Below, one piece after another: positions 24,237-32,823 of a stretch of 64,000 nucleotides of DNA; positions within the stretch are counted from its first letter, which is position 1; each line of letters begins with the position of its first letter. Under the pieces are notes generated by a model. It was not told the DNA's origin. It saw only the letters and a program-made list of their open reading frames with translations, and did not search any database. Source of the DNA: Sandaracinaceae bacterium (lineage in GTDB: Bacteria; Myxococcota_A; Polyangia; Polyangiales; Sandaracinaceae); contig JAHBWG010000010.1 in assembly GCA_019637095.1 (NCBI GenBank), forward strand, positions 62,001 to 126,000. Direction: 5' to 3'. The position numbers were made by a program, and so were the translations under genes.

Positions 24237-24961
24237 GCGACGGTTACGTCGACCTCCACTGCCACTACCTGCCCGGCATCGACGACGGGGTGCGCACCCT
24301 CGACGAGGGGCTCGCGGTCCTGCGCGGCCTCGGCGCGCTCGGCTTCAGCACGGTCGTCGCGACCCCGCACATCCGCACGGCCATGTTCGACAACCGCAAG
24401 GCGGGCCTCGAGCGCGCCTACGGGGAGCTCGTCGCGATCGCGGGCGGCCTGCCCGGCGTCCCGGCGACCGGCCTCGGGGCGGAGCACTACCTCGACGACG
24501 TGTTCTGGGAGCTGTTCCTCGCGGGCGAGGCGGTCCCGTACCCGGGCGGCAAGGCAGCGCTCGTCGAGCTGCACTACGAGGTGTGGCCGCGCCGCATCGA
24601 GGAGCGCTTCTTCGAGATGCAGATCCGCGGCGTGCGCCCGGTGCTCGCGCATCCGGAGCGGTACGCGGCGCTCTTCGGCTCGACCGACCCGCTCGACCCG
24701 GCGCTCGAGGTCGGCGTCTGCGGCCTGCTCGACGTGATGAGCCTGGTCGGCCGCTACGGGCACAAGAGCCAGCGCGCCGCGGAGCGGATGCTCGACGAGG
24801 GCGTGTACTACGCGGCGTGCACGGACGCGCATCGGCCCGGCGACGTGGAGCTCGTCGCGCGGGCGATCGAGCGGCTGCGCGCGCTCGTCGGCGCCGAGGA
24901 GACCGAGGAGCTGCTCGCCGAGAACCCGCGGCGGATCCTCGCCGGTACCGTGGAGTTGTGA
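24233..24961 (+). CDS. PHP-type protein-tyrosine phosphatase (CpsB/YwqE-like)
   Basis: 242 residues from GTG 24233. The PHP metal ligands are all visible: DLHCH at 7-11, H46 in ATPH, E84 and H85 in GAEHYL, H140 in LAHPERY, and D198 with H200 in CTDAH. The motif GIDDG at 15-19 is typical of the CpsB/Wzb-replacing manganese-dependent phosphatases that dephosphorylate BY-kinases of capsule and exopolysaccharide export. No BY-kinase or Wza gene is in the window, so its target lies elsewhere. It is coupled to the nucleotidyltransferase by overlap, an unusual partner. Confidence 0.88.
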   Translation: MSDGYVDLHCHYLPGIDDGVRTLDEGLAVLRGLGALGFSTVVATPHIRTAMFDNRKAGLERAYGELVAIAGGLPGVPATGLGAEHYLDDVFWELFLAGEAVPYPGGKAALVELHYEVWPRRIEERFFEMQIRGVRPVLAHPERYAALFGSTDPLDPALEVGVCGLLDVMSLVGRYGHKSQRAAERMLDEGVYYAACTDAHRPGDVELVARAIERLRALVGAEETEELLAENPRRILAGTVEL

Positions 24962-24994
24962 CAGGGGCGAAACCCGCTACTCTGCGCCGCTTCG

Positions 24995-26053
24995 ATGGGC
25001 GAGACGGCCGACACGGAGGAGACGTCCCTCACGCGGCGGGTGCTCCCGAAGCTGCTGCTCTCGCTCCTGCTCGGCGGGTTGTTCGCGTGGCTGGTGCAAC
25101 AGAGCGGGGTGGACATCATCCCGCAGGCGGCGGCGTTCCGCCACGTGACCTGGTGGACGGTGGCGGCGTACGTCGGCGTCCTCGGGGTCACGCACTTCTT
25201 CCGCGCGAGCCGCTGGCGCTTCCTCATCCGGCCGGTGCGCGACGACATCCCGTTCTGGGACGGCGTCCTGCTGAACTGGATCGGCTTCTTCGCGATCTTC
25301 GCGCTGCCGCTCCGGCTCGGCGAGCTCGCGCGCCCGGCGCTCACGAAGATTCGGCACCAGATCTCGATCTCCGTCGGGCTCGGCACGGTCGCGGTCGAGC
25401 GGGTCATCGACGGCCTGCTCGCGAGCATGTGCGTGGTCTGGGCGCTCGTCGCGCTGCCGCACCGCGGGGACCTCGACGATCCGATCGTGATCGGCCTGCC
25501 GTACTACGGCGCGCTCGCGGTCGGCGTGTTCGTCGCGGCGTTCGCGGGGCTGCTGTTGTTCCTGTGGCAGCGCGAGCTCGCGACGCGCCTCGTGCGCTGG
25601 ACGTTCGGGCTCGTGTCGCGGCGGCTCGCGGATCTCGTCGCGCAGAAGGTCGCCGACGTCGCCGAGGGTGTCCGGTCGGTGGCGAGCCCGAAGCTCGCCG
25701 CGGGGTTCGGCGCCGAGACCTTGATCTACTGGGGCACGAACGCGCTCGGCATGTGGCTCTTGGGCTGGGGGTGCGGCCTCGACATGTCGTTCGGCCACGC
25801 GCTCGCGGTGATGGGGATCCTGGCGATCGGGATCCTGCTGCCGGCGGCGCCCGGCCTCTTCGGCTCGTTCCAGCTCGCCGTCTCGACCGCGCTCAAGCTC
25901 TACTTCGCCGCCGAGATCGTCGGGGAGCAGGGCACCGTGTTCATCTTCCTGATGTTCGTGACGCAGGCGGCGCTGATCACGGTCGCGGGCCTCGTGCCGC
26001 TCTACGCGATGAAGCTGCGGTTCAGCGATCTCTTGCGCACCCGCGGCCCCTGA
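24995..26053 (+). CDS. Flippase-like integral membrane protein (LPG synthase TM / UPF0104 family)
   Basis: 352 residues, eight or so hydrophobic segments. The pattern (RASRWRFLIRP near 70, then LLNWIGFFAIFALPLRLGELARP near 100, and ILLPAAPGLFGSFQLA near 290) is that of the family related to the N-terminal flippase domain of MprF and to AglD. The soluble transferase domain of MprF is absent. It likely moves a lipid-linked molecule across the inner membrane, with unknown cargo. The N-terminus is acidic and Thr-rich. It follows the PHP phosphatase by 33 bp on the same strand. Confidence 0.85.
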   Translation: MGETADTEETSLTRRVLPKLLLSLLLGGLFAWLVQQSGVDIIPQAAAFRHVTWWTVAAYVGVLGVTHFFRASRWRFLIRPVRDDIPFWDGVLLNWIGFFAIFALPLRLGELARPALTKIRHQISISVGLGTVAVERVIDGLLASMCVVWALVALPHRGDLDDPIVIGLPYYGALAVGVFVAAFAGLLLFLWQRELATRLVRWTFGLVSRRLADLVAQKVADVAEGVRSVASPKLAAGFGAETLIYWGTNALGMWLLGWGCGLDMSFGHALAVMGILAIGILLPAAPGLFGSFQLAVSTALKLYFAAEIVGEQGTVFIFLMFVTQAALITVAGLVPLYAMKLRFSDLLRTRGP

Positions 26054-26111
26054 CGGAGGCGGGTCCGCGCCTTTCTTGGTGCCGGGCCCGCGCGCTCCGT
26101 AGATTCGGGCC

Positions 26112-26558
26112 ATGCGCCGACCGCTCGCCCTCGTGCTCCTGGCTGCGCTCCTCGCCGCGCCCGCCTCTGCGAGCGCGCGCGCGACGGGCGACTACACGTA
26201 CACCTACGACCAGCTCTGGCGTGCGGCGGTGCGCCTGGTCGCCGTCGACTTCCGGTTCCCGATCCACGATCGCGACCCCGAGATCGGCTACCTCCTGTTC
26301 AGCTACCGGGACGCGGGCCGCGACCACCAGGGCAGCCTCGAGCTCGTGCGCACCACCGGGCCGGCCGGGACGCCGAGCGTCCGGGTCACGATCCAGGTTC
26401 CGTCGATGCCGACCTACGTCGAGCGCATGATGATCGACCGGCTCGGCCGCAAGCTCATCGAGGACTACGGGCAGCCGCCGGTGGTGCGCCGTCCGGCGCC
26501 GACCCCGCCGACCCCGCCCGCGCCGCCCGCGGACGAGGGCGGCGACGAGCCGTCCTGA
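26112..26558 (+). CDS. Secreted hypothetical protein
   Basis: 148 residues. A clear signal peptide (PLALVLLAALLAAPASASA, cut near residue 23) is followed by a compact domain of about 85 residues. It contains YTYTYDQLWRAAVRLVAVDF, then EIGYLLFSYRDAGRDHQGSLELV and a conserved-looking VTIQVPSMPTYVERMMIDRL. A Pro-rich tail (PTPPTPPAPP) and an acidic end follow. It resembles the small lipid-fold-like DUF proteins seen near envelope genes in Myxococcota but I cannot name the family. Likely periplasmic. Confidence 0.65.
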   Translation: MRRPLALVLLAALLAAPASASARATGDYTYTYDQLWRAAVRLVAVDFRFPIHDRDPEIGYLLFSYRDAGRDHQGSLELVRTTGPAGTPSVRVTIQVPSMPTYVERMMIDRLGRKLIEDYGQPPVVRRPAPTPPTPPAPPADEGGDEPS

Positions 26559-26601
26559 GGCCCATCGACGCCCGCTCGCTTCGCGTTAAGCTGCGCGCCC
26601 C

Positions 26602-27828
<1,227 letters not shown>

Positions 27829-27863
27829 GGAAACGCTCGCCGAGGCCGCTCGATGAGGGGGGC

Positions 27864-28241
27864 GTGACCTCAGCCCCTCGCGCGAGCGCGCCGCTCGCCG
27901 CCTGCGGCGCGCTCCTGGCGGCGCTCGCCGTCCTCGTGCTCGCGCAGCCGCGCCCGACGTCGTCGAGCGCCACCGACCTCGAGAAGCACGCCCGCCCGGC
28001 GCTCGACACGCCGCAGCGCCAGCGGGTGCTCGAGGAGGAGCCGATCGACGTGAACGCGGCCAGCCCGGCCGAGCTCGAGCTGCTGCCTCGCATCGGCCCG
28101 AGCCTCGCGGCGCGCATCGTCGAGGCGCGCGAGCGCGACGGACCGTTCGAGTCCGTCGACGATCTCGGCCGCGTGCGGGGCATCGGACCGCGGACGGTGG
28201 ACCGCCTGCGCGGCCTCGTCACCGCGGGGCCGACTCGGTGA
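27864..28241 (+). CDS. ComEA-like helix-hairpin-helix protein
   Basis: 125 residues from GTG 27864, preceded by the G-rich ribosome site GAGGGGGG. The N-terminus has one membrane segment or signal anchor (about 7-28). The mature part carries the ComEA-type HhH DNA-binding module at about 62-120 (VNAASPAELELLPRIGPSLAARIVEARERDG, then LGRVRGIGPRTVDRLRGLV). ComEA pulls in transforming DNA at the membrane; a short version of this kind is common in Gram-negatives. No other competence genes are present here. The HhH module alone would also fit a DNA-repair accessory. Confidence 0.85.
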   Translation: MTSAPRASAPLAACGALLAALAVLVLAQPRPTSSSATDLEKHARPALDTPQRQRVLEEEPIDVNAASPAELELLPRIGPSLAARIVEARERDGPFESVDDLGRVRGIGPRTVDRLRGLVTAGPTR

Positions 28242-28313
28242 CGGGATGCGGCGCGGCTTGCGCTCGCGCGCGGAGTCGGGCAAATCCTGGTCTCAGCCTT
28301 GGAGTTGCCTCGC

Positions 28314-29534
28314 ATGCGTCTTCGTACCGCGTTCTCGGTCCTGCTCGTCCTCACGTCCGCCACCGCCTGTCGCGATCGCGACGGAAACGACGCGGGGGTC
28401 TCCCCGATGGTCGACGCCGGGGGAGGGGGCTCCGGCGAGAACACGGCGGCGCTCTGCTCCGACGGCGTCGACAACGACATGAACGGCTTCACCGACTGCG
28501 GCGACCGCGGCTGCTGCGGGGTGGTCACGTGCCCGGCCGAGAGCTACTGCGGCATGTTCGACGGCGGCACGTCGATGTGCGCGCCCGGCCCCGAGAACAC
28601 CATGGAGGCCTGCTCCGATCGTTGCGACAACGACGGCAACGGGTTCAGCGACTGCCGTGACTTCGCCTGCGCGGCCTTCTGCGGAGTGGAGAACAGCAAC
28701 CCGCTCTGCACCGACGGGCAGGACAACGACGGCGACGGGTTCATCGACTGCATGGACCGCGACTGCCAGATGCGCGTCGTGTGCGCGGGCGAGGCGTCGA
28801 ACGCGACCTGCTCCGACGGGATGGACAACGACGGCGACGGGCAGACGGACTGCATGGACACCGACTGCCAGGACGAGGCGATCGTGGTCTGCAACGGCTC
28901 GATGGCGACCGGTCTGCCGCAGGCGATGTGGGCGGCCGAGGTGCGCACGCGCTGCACCAACGGCACGGACGACGACGGCGACGGACGCATCGACTGCGGC
29001 GAGTTCTCCTGCCTGTGGAACTACGCGGACTGCGTCGAGCCGCCGCGCGAGAACACGAACGAGCGCTGCTCGAACATGATCGACGACGACCTCGACGGCC
29101 TCGTCGACTGCCTCGACCCGGGCTGCCAGCGCGAGGGCATCGTGGTCTGCGACGGCGAGACGCGCGTCGAGGTGCCCGCCTCCGAGTACGCCGCGCGCAC
29201 TGCCGCGCAGTGCTCGAACGAGATCGACGAGGACGGCAACGGCTTCACGGACTGCATGGACTTCGGTTGCACGCAGAACCCGGACGTCGACATCGCGACG
29301 TGCCCGGGCGAGCGCACGAACGAGACCTGCAGCGACGGCATGGACAACGACGGCAACACCTTCATCGACTGCCGTGACTTCGGCTGCACGCGCAACCCGT
29401 TCGTGACCGTCTGCGCGACCGAGCGCACCTACGCCGAGTGCAGCGACGGCATGGACAACGACGGCAACGGCTTCGTCGATTGCCGCGACAACGGCTGCAT
29501 GAACAGCGTCGCCTGCACCAGCGGGCGCATGTGA
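28314..29534 (+). CDS. Lipoprotein with nine Cys/Asp repeats
   Basis: 406 residues from ATG 28314 (GGAG ribosome site about 10 bases upstream). The lipobox is SATAC, then an acid/Gly/Ser linker. From about residue 45 to the end, nine copies of a unit of about 20 residues occur. Each starts with a Cys followed by S/T-D/N, then D-N-D-G-N/D-G, then DC, two to three residues, and ends with C. Two copies have lost single Asp residues (SDGVDNDMNG; SNMIDDDLDG), so the array has diverged. Spacers of about 20 residues carry a further Cys pair. The DxDxDG core resembles calcium-binding loops of EF-hand or thrombospondin type 3 repeats. Probably surface exposed; function unknown. Confidence 0.75.
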   Translation: MRLRTAFSVLLVLTSATACRDRDGNDAGVSPMVDAGGGGSGENTAALCSDGVDNDMNGFTDCGDRGCCGVVTCPAESYCGMFDGGTSMCAPGPENTMEACSDRCDNDGNGFSDCRDFACAAFCGVENSNPLCTDGQDNDGDGFIDCMDRDCQMRVVCAGEASNATCSDGMDNDGDGQTDCMDTDCQDEAIVVCNGSMATGLPQAMWAAEVRTRCTNGTDDDGDGRIDCGEFSCLWNYADCVEPPRENTNERCSNMIDDDLDGLVDCLDPGCQREGIVVCDGETRVEVPASEYAARTAAQCSNEIDEDGNGFTDCMDFGCTQNPDVDIATCPGERTNETCSDGMDNDGNTFIDCRDFGCTRNPFVTVCATERTYAECSDGMDNDGNGFVDCRDNGCMNSVACTSGRM

Positions 29535-29547
29535 GCGGGCTCGGTAG

Positions 29548-30081
29548 TCAGTAGTCGAACAGCACGCTGAGCCGCGCCTGGAACGTCAGGTAGATCGGGT
29601 CGACGCTCAGGTTCGTCCAGAGGATGTACGGGCGCACGTCGACCCCGATCGTGATCTCGCGGCTCGCGAGGTAGTCGAGCGAGACGCGGAGGTGCGCCGC
29701 GAAGTCCACCGCCCACCGATCGCCCTGGACCGTCGGGAGCAGGTCGACGCCGACGCCGAAGAAGGGGACCACGGCGAGGATGTCCAGGTAGTACAGGACC
29801 TCGACGCCGAAGACGCCCACGTGGAACGTCGGGTCGCTCGCGTTCGCGAACGGCGGGTGCACGGCCCAGCCTAGCTGCACGCCGAGGCCCCACGCGTCGT
29901 CGAGCCCGATCGTGCTCGCCACGCCGAACGACGGGCCATGATTCGGGGCGACCTCGAGCGCCGGGGCGAGCCCCCATCCCGCCACCACGTCGAGGCTGAC
30001 CTGGCGGTCGTAGGCCGCCGCGCTGGCCGGCAGGGCCGCCACGAGCGCGAGCGCGGTGAGGCCACGAGCGAGGCGGCGCAC
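29548..30081 (-). CDS. Outer-membrane beta-barrel-like protein
   Basis: About 177 residues if started at GTG 30081, which places a normal signal peptide (LARGLTALALVAALPASAAA) at the N-terminus; ATG 30129 in the same frame would add 16 residues. The mature part alternates hydrophobic and polar residues in eight or so strands (VSLDVVAGWGLAPALEV, GVQLGWAVHPPF, GVFGVEVLYYLDIL, IGVDVRPYILW) and ends in the aromatic VLFDY expected of an outer-membrane barrel. It is probably a small eight-stranded barrel. It is divergent from the YfgM-like gene. Confidence 0.7.
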   Translation of the reverse strand: MRRLARGLTALALVAALPASAAAYDRQVSLDVVAGWGLAPALEVAPNHGPSFGVASTIGLDDAWGLGVQLGWAVHPPFANASDPTFHVGVFGVEVLYYLDILAVVPFFGVGVDLLPTVQGDRWAVDFAAHLRVSLDYLASREITIGVDVRPYILWTNLSVDPIYLTFQARLSVLFDY

Positions 30082-30132
30082 GTCCGCGGTATGCCACCCG
30101 AACCTCCGGCCGACACACGAAATCGTCATGCG

Positions 30133-30160
30133 TTGACTGGCCGGGGGCCGTTGCTATGGT
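30133..30160 (+). promoter_or_regulatory. Sigma-70-type promoter for the YfgM/BamB-like operon
   Basis: TTGACT (30133-30138) and TATGGT (30155-30160) are 16 bases apart, 5/6 and 4/6 to consensus. It overlaps an ATG at 30156, which argues that this ATG is not the start of the downstream gene and supports GTG 30204. Confidence 0.5.
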
Positions 30161-30203
30161 GCGGCGCCTCGCGGCCCGTGGGGCCGCGCAGCCCGGAGAT
30201 CCC

Positions 30204-31532
30204 GTGCCCACCGACGACCGAGACGACGAAGAGATCGAGCGCGACGACGACGAGGCGACCGATGCCGAGGACGCCGAGGACGAGCGCGACGACGGCGCGG
30301 ACGACGACGGCGCGGACGACGACGGCGCGGACGACGACGGCGCGGACGACGACGGCGCGGACGACGACGGCGCGGACGACGACGGCGCCGACGACGACGG
30401 CGCCGACGACGACGGCGCCGACGACGACGGCGCCGACGACGAGCCAGCCAGCGCGGCGCGCGCTTCCGGCGACGATGGCGACGAGCCCTCGTCCAGCCGC
30501 GCTGGGCGCGCGACCGGGAAGGACGCCAAGAAGGCCGAGCGCCAGAAGAGCGCCGCCACCCGCCTCGCGGCGGCGCGCGCGGCGAAGGCCGCCCGCAAGG
30601 CGGCCAAGCGCGGCAAGGAGCTGAAGGAGGAGAAGGCGCCGCTCGACACGATCGCCGACACGGCCGTCGCGCAGCGCGTCGCGAGCTTCGGAGACTGGGC
30701 GTCGGAGAACCGCCCGACGGTCTACGCGATCGTCGGCGCGATCGTCATCGCGATCGCGGGGACGATCGGCTACCTGCAGTACCGAGATGCGCAGCTCGCG
30801 GCGGCCGGCGCGGCGCTCTCCGCCGCCGTCGAGATCGCCAACGCGCGCATCCGCGACGAAGAGGAGATCCCCGGCGAGAACGATCCGCCGAGCTACACGT
30901 CGGTGACCGCGCGCGCCGAGGCGGCCATCGCCGCCTTCGACGCGGTCGTCGCACAGCACGGCGGCACCCCCGCGGCCGCCTGGGCCCACCTCGGTCGCGG
31001 CCAAGCCTTGATGGCGCTCGAGCGGTACGCCGACGCGCGCGCCGCGTTCCAGGCCGCCATCGACGCCGACGGCTCCGACGGGGCCGTGCTCTGGCGCGCG
31101 CTCGAGGGCAAGGGCTTCACGTTCGAGGCCGAGGAGGACTGGGCGCAGGCGGCCGAGGCCTACACGGAGCTCGGCCGCATCGAGGACGGACGCTTCGACC
31201 CCGTCGCCAAGTACCACCTCGCGCGCTCGTACATCGCCCGTGACCAGCGCGAGCAGGCCACGGACACGCTGCGCACGCTCGTCGAGTCGCTCCGCAACGC
31301 GGCCGACGACGAGAGCGCGCAGGACTTCGCGTACGTGCTCGCCCAGGCCGAGGTGCGGCTGCGCGAGCTCGACCCGTCCGCGGTCCCCGCGCGCCCGACG
31401 CTCGGCGGCGGCCCCGGCGGCGGGCTCGTCGTCGACCCCGGCGCTGGCGGGGACAGCCCGCAGATCACGCCCGAGCAGATCCAAGAGATGCTGCGCCGGA
31501 TGCAGCAGCAGGGCGGCGGCGAGGACGAGTGA
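30204..31532 (+). CDS. YfgM-like membrane-anchored TPR protein with Asp-rich tandem repeat
   Basis: 442 residues from GTG 30204 with GGAG about seven bases upstream. The first 80 residues are extremely acidic and hold ten copies of the pentapeptide DDGAD (see repeat 30288-30437). A Lys/Arg/Ala-rich segment follows, then one membrane segment (about 177-197, PTVYAIVGAIVIAIAG). The periplasmic part is TPR-like with VAKYHLARSYIARDQREQA and ends in an acidic, Gln-rich tail. The order cytoplasmic tail - membrane - TPR matches E. coli YfgM, a Sec-associated periplasmic chaperone partner. The next gene is BamB-like, the same neighbour as in E. coli. The acidic repeat is not part of YfgM and is an addition. 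Confidence 0.8.
   Translation: MPTDDRDDEEIERDDDEATDAEDAEDERDDGADDDGADDDGADDDGADDDGADDDGADDDGADDDGADDDGADDDGADDEPASAARASGDDGDEPSSSRAGRATGKDAKKAERQKSAATRLAAARAAKAARKAAKRGKELKEEKAPLDTIADTAVAQRVASFGDWASENRPTVYAIVGAIVIAIAGTIGYLQYRDAQLAAAGAALSAAVEIANARIRDEEEIPGENDPPSYTSVTARAEAAIAAFDAVVAQHGGTPAAAWAHLGRGQALMALERYADARAAFQAAIDADGSDGAVLWRALEGKGFTFEAEEDWAQAAEAYTELGRIEDGRFDPVAKYHLARSYIARDQREQATDTLRTLVESLRNAADDESAQDFAYVLAQAEVRLRELDPSAVPARPTLGGGPGGGLVVDPGAGGDSPQITPEQIQEMLRRMQQQGGGEDE
30288..30437 (+). repeat. Ten-copy 15-bp tandem repeat coding for DDGAD
   Basis: The unit gacgacggcgcggac repeats exactly ten times in frame. The first six copies end the Ala codon with GCG and the last four with GCC, and copies are otherwise identical. 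This points to recent unequal crossing-over or slippage and predicts length variation between strains. Confidence 0.9.
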
Positions 31533-32764
31533 GGCGCGCAGCGCTCGCGGCCAGCCTCCTCGCCGCGGCGGGGTGCGGCCAGATCGGGACGACGGGCCTC
31601 GGCTGGATCGACGGCCGCGACGCGGTCGACCGCGACCCGAGCACCCGCACGGTGCAGCTCCGCTGGCGGCACCGCCTGGCCGACGTCAGCCGCGAGTCCT
31701 TCGTGCCCGTCGAGCGGGCGCGCGCCGCGCTCGATCCGACGAACGACCGCATCTACGTGGGCTCGAGCGCCGGCCAGCTCCACGCGATGAGCGCGATGGG
31801 CGGCCAGATCTACAGCTACGACGCTGGCGGAGGGATCGCGGCCGAGCCCGCCATCGACGCGTCGCGCGACGAGCTCTACGTCGCGACGGAGGACGGCGTC
31901 GTGCACCGGCTCACCGCCTCGAGCGGCGTGGTGGCGTGGCGCCGGGACGTCGGGGGCGCGGTGAGCCAGACGCCGCTGCTCACGCCCGACGCGATCTACC
32001 TCGTCACCGACAACGACATCGTGATCGCGCTCGACCGCGACGACGGCGAGCCGCTCTGGCGCTACCGCCGCGACGCGCCCGAGGGCTTCTACGTGAGCGA
32101 GCACGCGGGCCTGACGTTGGTCGACGGACACCTGCTCGCCGCGTTCACGGCGGGGGTGGTCGTCTCGCTCGACCCCTCCGACGGGGCCCTGCGCTGGGAG
32201 CGCGACACCGCCGCCGACCTCGAGCCCGGGCCCGACGGGCCCCCGCGGTTCGCGGACGTCGACACGACCCCGGTCGTCGTCGAGGGTGTCGTGTACGTCG
32301 CCTCGTTCGCGGGCGGCCTCTACGCGCTCGAGCTCGAGAGCGGCTCGGTGCTCTGGCGCGACGAAGAGCTCACCGGGGTGATCGGGATCACGCGGGCGAC
32401 GAGCCGGCTCTTGCTGTTGTCGTCGGGCGATCTCGGGATGCTCTGCATCGACCGCACCGATCGTCGCATCCTCTGGCGGCGCCGGCTCCCGCGCGGCGCG
32501 CCGGGGCGCTCCGTCGTCGCGGGCGATCTCGTGCTCTTCGGCGAGAGCCGGGGCGGCTTCGTCACCGTGGACCTCGGGACCGGCGCGGAGCTCGGCCGCT
32601 TCGAGTCGCAGCACGGCTTCAGCGCCACGCCGACGGTCGCCGACGGGCGCGGGTTCGTGCTCGGAAACGGCGGGACGCTCTACGCGTTCGCGCTCCCGGC
32701 GCCGTCCGCGGGCGCGGCCACGGAGTCCCGCGGCGGCTGGCTCACGCCGCGCGAGGCGCGCTGA
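31529..32764 (+). CDS. BamB-like PQQ-repeat beta-propeller lipoprotein
   Basis: 411 residues from GTG 31529, overlapping the upstream stop by 4 bp (GTGA). The lipobox is LAAAGC. The mature part is a run of seven or so PQQ-type blades with the family blade pattern (VYVGSSAGQLHAM, LYVATEDGVVHRL, GSVLWRDEEL, LYALELESGSVLW). BamB is the propeller lipoprotein of the outer-membrane protein assembly complex, and the linkage to a YfgM-like gene mirrors E. coli yfgM-bamB. Other PQQ-propeller lipoproteins exist in the same window (60481), so paralogy with a non-BAM role is possible. Confidence 0.75.
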   Translation: MRRAALAASLLAAAGCGQIGTTGLGWIDGRDAVDRDPSTRTVQLRWRHRLADVSRESFVPVERARAALDPTNDRIYVGSSAGQLHAMSAMGGQIYSYDAGGGIAAEPAIDASRDELYVATEDGVVHRLTASSGVVAWRRDVGGAVSQTPLLTPDAIYLVTDNDIVIALDRDDGEPLWRYRRDAPEGFYVSEHAGLTLVDGHLLAAFTAGVVVSLDPSDGALRWERDTAADLEPGPDGPPRFADVDTTPVVVEGVVYVASFAGGLYALELESGSVLWRDEELTGVIGITRATSRLLLLSSGDLGMLCIDRTDRRILWRRRLPRGAPGRSVVAGDLVLFGESRGGFVTVDLGTGAELGRFESQHGFSATPTVADGRGFVLGNGGTLYAFALPAPSAGAATESRGGWLTPREAR

Positions 32765-32823
32765 TCCGACGAAACTGTCCGTTCGTTGCGCAGTTGGCAT
32801 TGTCACGCGTCCCGCCTTCGCCT

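Noticed and set aside
30156-30203. ATG 30156 as the start of the YfgM-like protein
   Set aside because: It lies in the -10 box of a good promoter (30133-30160), and the GTG at 30204 has a ribosome site.
32790-32823. GG...GC pair in gttggcattgtcacgc before the pseudokinase gene, considered as a sigma-54 site
   Set aside because: The spacing is GG-N9-GC, one base short, and the rest of the -24/-12 consensus is poor.
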